Made by a program: the position numbers and the translations under genes | Notes under the pieces: model-generated | Databases searched by the model: none | What the model was told of the DNA's origin: nothing | What the model saw: only the letters and a program-made list of their open reading frames with translations | From: Ilyonectria destructans | Lineage: Eukaryota; Ascomycota; Sordariomycetes; Hypocreales; Nectriaceae | Reading direction: 5' to 3' | Length of the DNA stretch: 64,000 nt | NCBI GenBank assembly: GCA_020740775.1 | Contig: JAHEWK010000005.1 | Span: forward strand, 1,054,001-1,118,000 | Shown: piece after piece, positions 10,775 through 23,669 of the stretch | Layout: each line of letters opens with the position of its first letter | Numbering within the stretch: position 1 is the stretch's first letter

Positions 10775-12370
10775 TACTTGGAATTTGTCGATGGCCTTAC
10801 TTAATAGTGGCATATGTGTGTTGGATATTTTGAATTTCTCAACGTTCGGCAATACAAGAACTCATGTTCATGAGGACATAGGCTTTAATAAACTTGAGAC
10901 AAAGTTATATCTGCCTCAATTAGACATCTTTCTCTATCGCATTCTGTCACACTAACTGATCAGACCAAACTGGAATGGACACTCCAACAGGACGCGCTGA
11001 TAGTTGTGTATATAAGAGACGCATATTATGTAACATTCTCAGAAGATCCTTTCGCACTGGCTGTTATGATTTAATCCAGTCTGACTTACGAGGCTGTGCT
11101 GTTTTAGTTTTTACAAAGCATATGGCCACTTTTCATCTCTCAGATAGCTCCCGCGATCTCAGTGCTAGGGTATATTCCGAACAGACGATTGGTAAAGACT
11201 TTCGTATTGATAGGTGGTATATGTACTTAATCCAAGTTGCTTTAAATATCTTACTGCAAATTGTATTCAGGGACTCTAGCACTATTCCAGATAACACACT
11301 GATACGCCCAATGACGTAGAGGTGGACGCTTCATTTCCGGGCTTGCCAGTTTTCATTCCGACTGTAGACGTCGCAAGGCTCGTTATGGGGCTGTATAGGT
11401 AGAAAATAAATGTAGTCAACATCTTGGTAAAAGTGTGCATCCATAGAGATACTAAAGCAGAAGGCTGAAGACGAGAGCAGAATCACATTGCAGGTAGACA
11501 TTGCGTACTTTGAGATTATACGCACACGGAGTGTCTCCCCCTGGCTGAGCTACGACGTAGGCTTGGCAAGTACTGAAATTATGGAACAAAACCTTTTTGA
11601 TAGATTAAATCGGGGTTTAAATCCAATTTAAAATTGAAATAGGAGACCACTCTACTTTAGTGATCACGAGAGGAAAGTACCAATCACCCCAGGTAGTCCA
11701 TGCCAAGCCGGAGCAAAAGGACGTCCGGTAGCTCTAGCATCTATCCTACCTCACACCTGTACTTCTGTTTTATAAACGAAAGAATTAAATGACAATTATG
11801 GATGGTACTAGGCACATATTGAAACAATATAAACACCTTGCTTACATCTTATGTCGTTGCCATGCGCACCACTAAGGTCGTGACTCATCCGGGTTGAAAA
11901 TAGGCAGTAAGAAAGCACAAGGCAACAATTATCTTGCATAGCTGCACAGTAAGCACATAATCCCAAAAGTATTATATGAAATTGCATTTTTACCTAGAAG
12001 TGTACATATATACTGAAATCGCCTTCCCACTGCGCCTTGTTCACCATCCTTCTCTCAGCATCTCGGCTGTAACACTTAGGGTACCCTCTACGTTTCTGTC
12101 CCCATCCTGTCCCGCACGAACTCCGAAACCATTCAGCGCGATCATGTCGCTTAAGATCACCGTCGCGGCCTATCGTCTTGAAATGGACGATCTTAAACGA
12201 TTCCTAGAATGGCGATACCCAGGCTTTAAGATTATGATAATAAGTAGATATATAGAACCAAGTATATTAGATGGATAGATGAAAGTCTCCTAGCTCCAAT
12301 AGATATATTCGAGGTCCAGTATAGTATCTTCTTCTCCCCATGCATAAAAAGGATTGAGTTCTTGCATAGC
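10775..12370. other. AT-rich intergenic region (1.6 kb)
   Basis: Between convergent genes. AT-rich stretches at 10980-11310 and 11570-11640. A possible relic frame begins at 12144 (ATG TCG CTT AAG...), encoding about 30 residues of ordinary composition (MSLKITVAAYRLEMDDLKRF), then turns into AT-rich nonsense and stops at 12278; it may be the truncated 5' end of a gene. Nothing else recognised. Confidence 0.35.
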
Positions 12371-14611
12371 TTACAAGATGAGAATATGAATCCCATTCCC
12401 TCTACAAGTTGAGAGACAGCACTCAAGGCATGAATCACGACGGAGTACTCTCGCGAATTTAAAATCTGTAGCGGCAAGAGAAAAGCACCGGAGCTCCTCA
12501 CAGCCGGCAACGGCAATGGCGTTGACCTTGGACGTTGAAGCTAAGGCTTTGCTATGGTCATCCCAAGGCACACTGTACGAACAATATCGATCCTCGGCCA
12601 CAAGTTCGTCGTGACTACCATGCGGGCAGTTTCCCATGATGAGCGTGTTGGCGAATGACTGGAGCAAGATCAGAGGATCTCGCTTGAAGATGAGTTCGCC
12701 CTTCTTCTCATGAATCATCATGTAAACATGAATCTCTCTCCCATCCTGTGGAGTAACGTCCCATGAGAATTCAAAAGTATCGAGAAGGTTCCTGGGCTCC
12801 AATACATGGCCGTCTCGAGGAAATCCCGCAGGATCACCGCGCCGCTCGACAGGTGCAGGGAAGCTTGGCGATGAAACTTTATCGTAAGGGAGGTTGTTGA
12901 ATTTCAGCGTACCCTTCAAAGCGATGAGCTGGAGGTAGCCTTGCCGTGAGACCTGCAAGGATTCGAATAGAGCTGGGTAGATAACCTGGCCCCTCTTGTA
13001 AGTCATAATGATGCCTTGCTTTTCAATGTCAGTGCCTGCATGCCCGACCAAATTTCGAGCCCAGTCCAGGAGATCCATTGGATTGACGGAAGCTTTCGTG
13101 GACGTTCCCGTTTTGAGGAAATCTGCAATGATCTTTTGGAAATCTCTTGCATTTTTGTCCCTGGCCACTGTTTTCTGTACTCGAAGGAACTTGTCGCAGT
13201 TGTAGAGAGAGAAGGCAAATATGTCCGTGATGAGGAAAGACAGTGACCGGAAAAATTGATTCTTGAGACACCATTCTTCTCCAACAGCTTCCTGAGAAGG
13301 GCGATGTGTTAATTTGAAACATATTTTGCAATTGCAATCCTTTTCCAAGGACTTGAGATGGTCTTTTACCAGAGGCAGGTCTGAAACAGTCATAGTCAGG
13401 TCTGAGTGAGAAGAGGGAAAGTCCAAGTCAATTTTGGATCCTTGGAGAAACATGCTGCACGACTTTGAAATGACCTCGGCTTCCGGGAGGGGACTGCAAT
13501 AAAGGTCCCTCGTAGCATTCTTGAGTGAGGGAACCCATCTTCCAAGATTGGGGATCTGGCCTAGTCGTCCATATTCCCCACATCTCACAGACAGGAGGAT
13601 AGTTGGGATAGCAAACCCGAGGACTTCGCGAAGCAATCTGATCTGTCTTTTATTGAAATCTTTATCCCCGTATCGTTTGAAACCAAGGTCACCCAACAGC
13701 CAGTCAACATAATCGTTGATGAGAAGCATGTAGTTCAAAGTTTTCCCGGAGAACTTGCCCAGCAGTTTCGTGATGTCCTTGGTTCTATAGTGAATGGTTG
13801 CCTCTACAGGTCTTCGTATGTCGTCACTCGAGATGACGACGTTGATCAACGAAGCTGTAGCACTCTGCTCCAAAAAGGCGGTTTCATCGCCCTCTAAGGA
13901 GACGGAGGGAGGAACATCGAGACACCAGTTCACAAAGGCGATGACCCATGGCGCAGATGCGCCGACCCGAATTGTTGCACCAGTTATATCGTTATCGCCA
14001 AGTCGATGGACTTCACGCAGTACTTTGACAAGCCCCGCGACAAGTTCAGGGGACGGCGCTGACTTGACCAGAAGCCCGCTTCCACCATGAGGGGACCTTT
14101 GGCTCAACTGATGCTCGACTAGTTGTTGATACTGCAGAACTGAATGCGTGAAGGGACACTGCTCGGCTCGAGACTCGAGGACAGCCAATAGATCTTTCAA
14201 CTGCGGCAGCGGCGGCGTTTCGTCTGCGGGCTGTTTATCATCCCTGAGCATCAGCTCAAGAGCGTGCGCACCTGTGTAGGGATCCATGGTGGTGACCATA
14301 GCGATTGCCAGAGCCAGGAATTTCACCCCCGCTTGGGACGTTGCGAGTTGATTGGCGCAATCATTCTTGTAGAACCCGATCTTGCCTTTCAGAAAAGTCA
14401 ACATCGGAGGGCTCGGTGATTCGATTGAGTGAAGCCTGACTCTTCTCGTAGTTTGGTCGCTTATCGCGAGGCTGCTCCCCAGCTTTTCACAGGCCATCAA
14501 CACTAGGGGCTGGACGTTGTCGCTTGAAGCTGCCTTAATCAAGCCTGTGAGGGCCTGAAACGCCCCTGCGACCGTGTTGTCGGCGTTCCATTGCAGTGGG
14601 AGATCGACCAT
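12371..14611 (-). CDS. Conserved-looking 746-aa protein, function unknown
   Basis: A single uninterrupted exon of 746 codons from ATG 14609-14611 to TAA at 12371. I do not recognise a named domain. It appears mainly alpha-helical and soluble: no signal peptide and no clear transmembrane segment. A short cysteine cluster (CNCKICFK, about residue 440) and several LL/DWLL helices are the only distinctive elements. The last 30 residues contain further cysteines (SCLECCLSTC). Length, lack of introns and even codon use support a real gene. It lies 1.9 kb upstream of the giant NACHT-ankyrin gene and is transcribed away from it, so the two might share a regulatory interval; a functional link is only a possibility. 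Confidence 0.7.
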   Translation of the reverse strand: MVDLPLQWNADNTVAGAFQALTGLIKAASSDNVQPLVLMACEKLGSSLAISDQTTRRVRLHSIESPSPPMLTFLKGKIGFYKNDCANQLATSQAGVKFLALAIAMVTTMDPYTGAHALELMLRDDKQPADETPPLPQLKDLLAVLESRAEQCPFTHSVLQYQQLVEHQLSQRSPHGGSGLLVKSAPSPELVAGLVKVLREVHRLGDNDITGATIRVGASAPWVIAFVNWCLDVPPSVSLEGDETAFLEQSATASLINVVISSDDIRRPVEATIHYRTKDITKLLGKFSGKTLNYMLLINDYVDWLLGDLGFKRYGDKDFNKRQIRLLREVLGFAIPTILLSVRCGEYGRLGQIPNLGRWVPSLKNATRDLYCSPLPEAEVISKSCSMFLQGSKIDLDFPSSHSDLTMTVSDLPLVKDHLKSLEKDCNCKICFKLTHRPSQEAVGEEWCLKNQFFRSLSFLITDIFAFSLYNCDKFLRVQKTVARDKNARDFQKIIADFLKTGTSTKASVNPMDLLDWARNLVGHAGTDIEKQGIIMTYKRGQVIYPALFESLQVSRQGYLQLIALKGTLKFNNLPYDKVSSPSFPAPVERRGDPAGFPRDGHVLEPRNLLDTFEFSWDVTPQDGREIHVYMMIHEKKGELIFKRDPLILLQSFANTLIMGNCPHGSHDELVAEDRYCSYSVPWDDHSKALASTSKVNAIAVAGCEELRCFSLAATDFKFARVLRRDSCLECCLSTCRGNGIHILIL

Positions 14612-16530
14612 TTTGCAAGGTTGAGTTGAGTACCGGCCTGTTGAAGTAAATCTGTTGAGAATCTGGCAATTGGGGACATTGAAATGAGGAGTATTACAAA
14701 AAGCCTAGGAGATTAATCACAGGCGATAAAAACAGAGTTCCCGAGGTAAATGAAAGTGCAAGTTAAGGAGGGGACAGCGGTACAGCTGTAGGCCTGATAT
14801 TGACCAGTTCTCTGCATATCCCCACTTGTGACAGTGCCAAACCGCCTGGTGACTGGCTAGATAGCCAGCCACGACAACAAATGGACGCCTCAAAGTCCGC
14901 CTTGTGGCGTTCTTGGCACACTCCCCAGCCAGTCTTATTAGATCTGATGCTGCGGCTGCCTCCGGCTGATGAGGGGAAGTGGTCAGGCCTTACCCAGATG
15001 CCAGAATTGAGGCCCTCGATGGGTGGCTGTGCAAGCGCGTAAACATGGGTACGCGTGAAGTAGAGCTTCCAGCAGGTGTTACGAGCTCTGATTCTGTGAG
15101 GCGTCTGATTGGGTGTGTGTATATTATGAGTTGTATATAATCCCCGCTCTGAGTCCCTGTACATCCTGTTGGATTCGATACAGCCAATTCGATTAGGATG
15201 ATAGGGACTAAAGCAGTAGAGCCTAAAGATGATGATATTGATGTCTGATGATGTTTGTTTCTTGTTGCCTACAGCCCCTCTTTTCCTGTGAGGGTAGCCT
15301 TCGACAGAAAGTTCCTTCTAGCGTTTGGGCTGTTAGTTCAACCCAATTCGTCAGCCTCAAAGCTCACAGGGGAGCATTTTGGGACCCAGATATAGGCCGT
15401 CTACCTTCACCAGGGGGCACATTCATCAGCATACCCAATTTATAGTACTTTGGCCCATTGGCCCATTGTTGTGGTAACCCTTTAGGAACCACTTAACCAG
15501 ACGATGCTGGTGGTGGTATCCGTGATATCTTGTCTATTTGTTTGTTTCTAGTGTCTCTAACTTAGTCTCTGCCTTCCTTACTATTGCAGACCCATTGCCG
15601 CAACAGTCTCCATCAATCTGCTTTTAGGTGAGTTATTGCGTTTTCAGTCTCTCCGGTCCGTCCCACTCACACATTATCTTCGTCCAGTCAATCCCACGGA
15701 GGAAAGGAGCAGAATTCCGCCCCAGTTCTCGCAGTATCCAGCGGTGTAACAAGGCGGTAGGAAGCAGTGACAATAGTGCCTTGTCTCAGGTTGAGGAACG
15801 CCACATACGCATGGATACAGGGAGGCCGCGCGTCGAGACGTGTATTTATCTTCACAATCATTGGCTGCCTTAAACTCATTCCCTGTTCTTGACACAGAAA
15901 TCTGCAAAAGCCGTCAGCACCAGCCCGGTATCCTGCGCGGTGCGCGGAAAGCATTCGGGCGTCATACTCTCTACCCACCACATTATTTTACTGATCAATC
16001 CGACTGATTTAGCACTTATCATGACTGCGGAAGCTTGGGAACTGAGCGTTGACATCTTATATTAACGCAGCCAGCGCGCACGATGACCAATGATAACCAA
16101 GTGTGCTTGAACCGTCGGGCAGTGATTGTATTTGCGCCTCTGTATTGTAAATGCGAACCAAATGCATACTATTGTTATCGTATGCCGCCCCCTCTCTGCC
16201 TTGTCGCTTTGCTGGTCGGTTGATGCGCTGTCATTCAGCCCAACTCTGCATCAAAGACGCCACCTCGTCAAAGCTATAGCCTTTCATCCACTCATTTTGG
16301 TCATGCTGTCCACCCGCATTGCACATGCATGTTAGGCAGACAACAGGTTCTACAATGTGCAATTGTTTCAAACATTCCGCCTTGGTTCCGCCTCCAGTTC
16401 TCGTATAGCATGCACATACCCATCTCACTTGAGGGGTATTTATCTTGATGAGACTTCTGGATGCCGATGGATCCGTACATCTCTTCTCACACATCAATCA
16501 CTTTGCCTTACCAAGACCTATCCAACCGAC
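14612..16530. other. Divergent intergenic region (1.9 kb)
   Basis: Separates the 746-aa gene (-) from the NACHT-ankyrin gene (+) and so should carry both promoters. It has a TA-rich run near 15120-15140 (TATATTATGAGTTGTATATAA) and a CT-rich stretch at 16380-16530 typical of fungal 5' leaders. Short frames here (for example 14763-15164) have no coding character. Confidence 0.4.
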
Positions 16531-19500
16531 ATGGATCCTCTCTCTCTTGCTGCTAGCGTTGCAGGATTAGTCTCCCTCGCCGACCTTGTGTTTCGAACAG
16601 CAACAAAATACTGGAAGGAGGTCAAAGACTCGCGCAAAGACGTCGACGAGTTGCTGAGCGAGGTGAAAGGTGTATCCATCCTTTTGCACGACTTGAGCCT
16701 CGTTGCATTCAGCCTCGAAATCGACCCTTCTCAGAATGGAGGTCGCTCTGAGCACTCGTCTCACCTGAAATTGCATCATTTGTATGAGTGCCAGAAACTG
16801 CTGCGGCAGCTTGAACAGAGTCTCAATGATGCGAAGAAAAAATTCAACTCGCCATCCAGCCTTAACAGGCTTCAAAGTCGCTTGAAGTGGCCTTTTTCTT
16901 CACGGGAGATGAGCCAAATTGTCCAGTCGATCCAACGCCATAAGCAGGCGATCAACGTCGCTCTGACAGCAGACTCCGTCGCTCAGCTCAAAGTCAGCTT
17001 ATCTCTCCAAGAGGATACCAGCACTCGAGTCAAGGATTTACAAACAACCACAAAAAGAATCCTGGAGATCCAGACACGAATAGTATTGGATGAGAAGAAA
17101 CGCCGCATTTTGAATTTCTTTACCAAATGCAACCCCCAATCAGAGTTTGAGATGAGCAAGTCGCTGCGTCATCCTCTGACAGGCCTTTGGCTTACCGAGG
17201 GTGTTGATTTCCAGGAGTGGTTTTCTACCCAAAAATCCAGGATTTGGTTGACTGGTATCCCTGGAGCTGGAAAGTCAGTGCTTGCAGGTGCAATCATTAC
17301 TGAATGCCTGACTCGAACCCAGGCAACTCCGGGTGTTGCTGTGGCATACTTCTTTTGCACTTACAGAGACAAAAGCACACACAAGTCTTCCAACATCCTG
17401 TCATCTGTAGCTACGCAACTGGCTCGGCAAGATGAAACCGCGTATCAAGTTCTGAAACAGGCCTACGACGACCTAGAGTCAAGCCATTTCCTCTCCAGAG
17501 AACCGACAGATGATATGTTGATGGAGACATTGGACAAAATGTGCACGCTGTTTAACCAAGTTTACTTGGTTATTGATGGACTCGATGAGTGTGGAGTTCA
17601 AGTCGAAAATACAATCCGGAAGTTGTTATCTCTTGTCAACCACAATGACAGTCAGATAATCAACACAGCATTCCTGAGTCGAGACGAGCTTCCAATCCGA
17701 GAGAAGCTGGAACCTACATTCGATTGTGTTGAAATTGAGGCTCATACCGAGGATCTTCAGCTATATGTCGCAGCTGAACTTGAAGAACGGATCAACTCAA
17801 AAAGACTGAGACTCCGCGATATGACGCTCAAAGATCGAATAATGACACAGCTAGTTAGTGGGGCAAAGGGAATGTAAGTTCTCATGACACGGCTGAAATT
17901 GCATCTTCAATATAATTTACTAACGCTGTAACCAAGGTTCCGATGGGTTGCGTGTCAGCTAGACCATCTTTGCGAACTTCCAAGCGACAAAGCACGGCGC
18001 AGGGCACTGGAGAGATTGCCACCAACCCTTCCCGCCACATGCGAGCGTATTCTCTTGAGGGTGGAGGCATGTGCCGAGGAAGTAAGAGTGCTGGTGCAGA
18101 GGTGCCTCCTGCTCCTGGCTTCTGGAGAAGCCCTGACCACCCGAGAGATATGCGAAGCAGTGTCTATTTCGCATGATTGCGACACTCTAGACGACGATGA
18201 CATCTTAGACGAAAATGAGATCTTACGATGGTGCGGCAGTCTTGTGCGAAAGTCAAGTAATGGCTACGAAATCGAATTCGCGCATTTCACCGTGAAGGAG
18301 TTCCTTCAAGACAGTTGCCCCAAAGACCACACACTGAGCTTTTATGCCGTCTCCCACGAGAAGATTTACCAATTTCTCGGCTCTATTTGCTTATATTACA
18401 TGACTCTTGAGGACTACGACCACCTACCTGAGGCAACTGAGAACGAAATCCGAAACATCCTGACAAGGGAGAAATCGCGCCCATTCTACCGGCGTGCCGC
18501 AAGTTCCTGGCCACGGTATGTTCACCAACAATCGAACGAATGTCAGGGGGGTACGCTCCAATACCTCTTTGACTTGTTCCAGACACATAAGACAAAGAAG
18601 TTTTGTTTGTGGGCGATAGAGTTCATACGTGACTATGTCTTTTGTGACATTGGAGGTTTTGGTAGTAACCCCAAAATGGCAATTTGGGTCATTTCTTCTG
18701 TATTAAGGCCAGACTTTACTCCTCTTCATATGGCAGCCGCTTTGAGCCTTCCCGATCTCTGCACCCACTTACTGGAACGAGGCGCCAAGGTTAATTTGAG
18801 GGGTGAGTTTGGCACCCCACTGCACTGCGCCACTGCCCCTAATTTCATGTTCTCTAATGGGGAGTTGGATGATTATCAATATGACTGGGATTCAAACGCA
18901 CGACGACGACGAACAGTCCAGGTACTCTTGAGTGCTGGAGCAAATGTCAACTTGCAGCTACCGGCGCGTTTCTTGAGCTTAACCACTCTGTCCATATCGG
19001 TCCTCTTGTCTGTCGGTGGAGCGGACCCTGAGGTTATTGCTGATCTCATCAGTGCCGAAATTGACGTTGAGGAAAAAGACATAGAGTTATTTGAGTTCTA
19101 CTACGCAGACTTGCGCAGTGACTTCTCAGTGAAAGATTTCAAGGACTCGTTCAATGGTGGTCAAGCATTCACACACCTTCTCCGGGTTCTTGGAGACCAT
19201 GAGGGAATGAATACTTCTCGATCACGATTATACGCCATGACTCTGGATTTCAGCAAGCATATGGAACTAGACCCAAAACTCTTCGATTTTCCCAGTAATG
19301 ATGCCACAGATGACGAAGTTCATGCATTCCTGGATACGGTAATCAGCAGTAACGATGTGCTGAAACTGGAGCAATTCGTCCAGGATGGCGGATCAGAGTC
19401 ATTAAAACGACTCAAGTTCGATTCAATGTGGACGCCAATTCACTTAGCCACCATTTTCGGATCTCTGGATGTCCTAGCCGCCTTGATGGAAGTAGGATGT

Positions 19501-22500
19501 GATCCGAACGATGTCGATAACGACGGTCAAACGCCCGTACAACTTTGCGGGAGCAATAGGGATGAGGACGTCCTGCGAGTTCTCTTGAAACATGGCGGCT
19601 CTACTGTATTGCCGGACAAGAATAATAAAACAATATGGCATACAGCATCGGAAATGAACTCATGCCGGATAATCAAAGTTCTTGTCGAACAGGACGAAAG
19701 AGATCAAGGGTTACAAATGGAGTCAGACAAACATGGAACCCCAATCTGCACTGCAATTGCTTGTGGACAAGAAGAGGCTGCTCTTATTCTTCTACCGCAT
19801 TGCAACACCAAGGAATTCTGGAAAAGCAAAAAGCCAATATATCGGCAAGCAGCAAAGCTAGGCTCTAAAACTGTCCTGAAGAAAATACTGGACATCGGCA
19901 TCGATTTGGATGGATTTGATGAGAAGATGGGGAATCCTTTGCATTTTCTTGCAACGGACTCAAGTTTTGAATTTGTCAGCCTTCTCAAAGAAGTCTTCTC
20001 CATCGACCAGCGACGTCGAGATGATTCGAGAACCCCATTCGAGTTGACCATGCTTGCGGCGATTGAGACAGGAGCTGTGCCATCCCCTAATGTCCTGACC
20101 GCGCTGTTACCCGAAGCCCTTACGTCAACATACGCAAGCACAATCTGGAAATTCTTATGTTGCGATGCCATTTCAAGTACTCTATATGCCGATACCGTAC
20201 CAACCTGGCTCAGTCACCTGTTTTCAACTCTTATCGAACAAGGTATTATTGACCTATGGGAAGAGGGCACAAATACGACCGCAATAGCTCCATTCGCTTC
20301 CAATCTCGTTGAGCATGGTTTTCAAGGGGGTTCGTTGGTTGAAGCATTGCAACAAAGAGATGGGTTCACGCGAGATGATTTGTCCACACAAGAAGACGCG
20401 ACCGCCTTGGACCGCCTTGACTCCTGGGAATTGATCTCCGTGATTTTGATGCAAATTGCAAAGAAGTCAAAGCTTAAGGAAGAAGCATTGCATGAACCCA
20501 ACATGAATCGACTGCTGAGTCTATCCATCATCCATGATGATGGTGAAATGATAAAACTTTTGGTAAGGAATGGTGTCGACGTTCACGCAAAGATCGACTA
20601 TGTATCACCTTCCGAACTTGCCTGCTTTGCTTGCATCGACCTGAGCGATGAGAATTTCGACTTTCTCGCAACCAACTCCAGAGCAGATCTTATTATTCGA
20701 GGCAATAAAGCTCTCGGTGGCCGTGGCCCTCTTCACTTCACTGCGGGTAGTCTGGATGTAAAAGGTTCCGTATCGAAATTGGACCGATTGCTCCAAGTCA
20801 ATGCCGATTGCAATCTACCGATAGACTATACTTGGGGTAGCCCACTCGTGTATCATATTGGCCGTCAGTCCGTCGATACGGCGAGGATGCTTCTTGACGC
20901 TGGCGCTAACCCATGGCTTGCGGCGTCGTCTAGAGTCAACGCACCGCTGATGGCAATTTACAGGGACTACCCTTGTCTCTTGGAAACCATTGTCAAACGT
21001 CCCCAAGAAGAGGACTCTTCTAGGCACTGGAGCCAGAAATGGACTGTACCTGTGGGTGGACTGCTGCTTAGTGGTGGGAATGCCCTCCACAGGGCTGCTA
21101 TGAATAGACAGCCAGACTGCTTAGAGATTTTACTCAATGCGGACCTTTTACCACGACTCCAGGTTCCCGACAATATCCAACAGACGCCCATGCACTATGC
21201 AGCTATCTTCGGAAACTCATCGGCCATTGCAGTCTTGCATGATAACGGGCAAGACATCGACGCTACATCGCAATCAGGACACACTCCACTGCACTTAGCA
21301 GCCCTTAACAGACATCTAGACTGTGTCGAGACTTTGTTAAAGCTAGGTGCAAAGCAAATAGCAGATGCCGGTGGGTTTATACCTCTCGTGTTTGCCTACA
21401 TGACCGGCAATCAGGGCATCATTGGGGCGCTGAAGACAGAAGCAGACTTTTATACGTCTAGTTCAACTACCGACCCAGCGGGAGTCCAGCACATGGGTCA
21501 GGCGCTACAAGTCGCCATCCAGGGCCATGATCTGGAAGCTTGCAAAACGCTCCACGCTCTTGGATGTCCGTTGGATATAGGACTTGATGATACCGACGGA
21601 AACAGAATTAGCCCGTTGATGATGGCGCTTTGCTACACCCGAAGCACGGAGCTCGTGGCATGGCTCCTTCAAAACGGCGTCACCGTCTCTACTGTCTATT
21701 CTCATCCAATCAAGGGGGGGTTCTTTACCGCTCTTAATGCTGCTATTTCAGACGCGGCTTTCAACTCCATTCTACCAGCTTTAGTTGAACAGTACCTTCT
21801 AGAGGGAGGGGATTTTCTCCACTTGCCTTGCACCCCTCTTCACACAGCCATTCTGAACAAGAACTTGGAGGGCCTCCAATTGTTCCTAAGCACATTTCGA
21901 AATCATCACAGAGAAGACAAGTCAAGGTAAATAGATCTCGGGCAAACCATGATTCACGAATTGAGGCTAACCAATCTTCAGATCGCATTCAGATAGCCGC
22001 GACAGTATCGAAGAGGTCCCCGCTACGATTACTACCGCTCTCGTAAATCAACGAGACACTAATTCTTTTTATCATCCATCAGCCCTTCTTATAGCAGTTG
22101 ACCGTAGAGACATCCATGTAGTCAATGTTCTGATCGAGAATCTGGCGGACATGGACCAAGCAGACCTATGCAATCGTACAGCCCTTCACGTTGCAGCTTC
22201 TGCAGGGTCGGTTGAAATGACCAAGTCACTCTTATTCGCTGGCGCTTCTTCCAACATTACAGATGTGTTTGGCTGCACCCCTCTCATGCGTGCTTGTGCT
22301 AGAGGACATTGGGAAGTTATTCACGTCCTGATTAACAATGGTGCATCAATCACGACCCGCGATAACATTGGACGAAATAGCCTGTCTTACATTGCCATTA
22401 ACAAAGGAAATCTTGCCAACTTGCAAGTCTTCGATCTACTTCTGGATTCCGGGGTGGATATACACCAGGTAGACACATTCGGGTGGTCTGCTACGAACTA

Positions 22501-23209
22501 TCTACTCTCGGATGAGTCTCAGATCTACCTTCGATCGTTGCTGGTCCGAGATTTCAACCTCTTACAGCCCATGCGGGTTCAATGGCCCGAATCCTGTTGG
22601 ATCATTGCATCCCATTCGCCACCAACCCGTCTCATCGCAATAACAAAGAATTTGAGACTTCTTGGTCGCTACCTCAACACGGAAGAGCTAATGCATCTTG
22701 CTGATCTTCAAACGCCATGGAAACACAACTTGCTATGTCAGGCTGCCTGCCGAGGGTTGGTCGAAGCGATCCAGAACTTCCTTGCGATTGGAGCCGATAT
22801 TGAACAACGCTGTCACGATCACGGCACCCCACTAGAGGCCGCAATGTTGAATGGACGGCTTGAAGCGATCAAAGTCCTTGTCCGTGCTGGCGCAGAAATC
22901 CCCTCCAAGGTTGGTGGACTACTTGGCAGACTGCCCAAGCAGAAAATCTTGGTTCCTCAAACGTGCGAGTGGATTCTGCATTGGCTCTCTGTGGCACGCT
23001 ACCTGGAACAACTAAAGCTCGCGTATGAGAATTTTAATCGAGAGACAGCAGATATCAAGACTTGGTCAGGGGTACGTACTGGGGAGGTAGGTTTGAAGTG
23101 GCAATGGCAGAAGGGCCGACAGGAGTGTTTGTTGGATTATGCGAAGAGACGACGGGGAATAGCATGGGGACTAAGGGGGAAAGTCGTTGAAGTAATCGGG
23201 TTGCGGTAG
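16531..23209 (+). CDS. Giant HeLo-like/NACHT/ankyrin STAND protein (NLR-like)
   Basis: Three exons: 16531-17873, 17937-21926, 21982-23209. Introns of 63 nt (GTAAGT...CCAAG) and 55 nt (GTAAAT...TTCAG) both restore frame, giving 2186 aa. The start ATG (MDPLSLAASVAGL) was chosen over upstream frame because it matches the usual N-terminus of fungal Helo_like_N domains, predicted death-effector domains (residues about 1-150). NACHT NTPase: Walker A GIPGAGKS at 242-249, Walker B VIDGLDE at 347-353, then the winged-helix region starting GMFRWVACQLDHL across intron 1. The remaining roughly 1500 residues hold many ankyrin repeats (TPLHMAAA, TPIHLAT, TPLHLAALNRH, TALHVAASAG, TPLMRACARGH), about 15 or more with degenerate stretches between. 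Such proteins are candidate fungal immune receptors that oligomerise on ligand binding. Introns, intact motifs and open frame argue it is functional. Confidence 0.93.
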
Positions 23210-23669
23210 AGAGTAGTTGAACCAATCGAATTCATTTTGTCATATTTTCAAGATTCGCGTAATTCATTGCCCAGATACATGTTGATTATCCGCTGGGGGC
23301 TCTTCTTCTTGGAACCTAACATGTCAAGCCAATGTCGTTACAAGCATGGGTGGCATTCTGAGCGATGAGAGAGCCAAGATGCCCCCGACAAGGCTGCGCT
23401 ATCAGATGGTGGGAGAAAGCATAAAAACTTATAAACTAAACTCCAGTAAATTCGGCGGATCGTCGTACCCAAAGCCTCAACGCCTTTAGCCACCATCTTA
23501 GATTTATTGTGAGCGGCGTCTAAGGACTCGAGTGCCGGATTGAAAAGGGACGAGATAATGGTCGTGTGCATGTAAACCAGGCTGAGAATCACGGTGACTC
23601 AGGAGCCCAAACGCAGTTTGGAGCTGCTACGTTACAATAAAATGTTCTATTATTTTCGTATTATCATGT
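23210..23669. other. Intergenic region between convergent genes
   Basis: 460 bases between the ends of the NACHT-ankyrin gene and GPI16. AT-rich 3' flanks (23620-23670) and no coding feature. Confidence 0.4.

Noticed and set aside
10975..11319. 114-codon plus-strand frame
   Set aside because: AT-rich sequence with no recognisable protein features.
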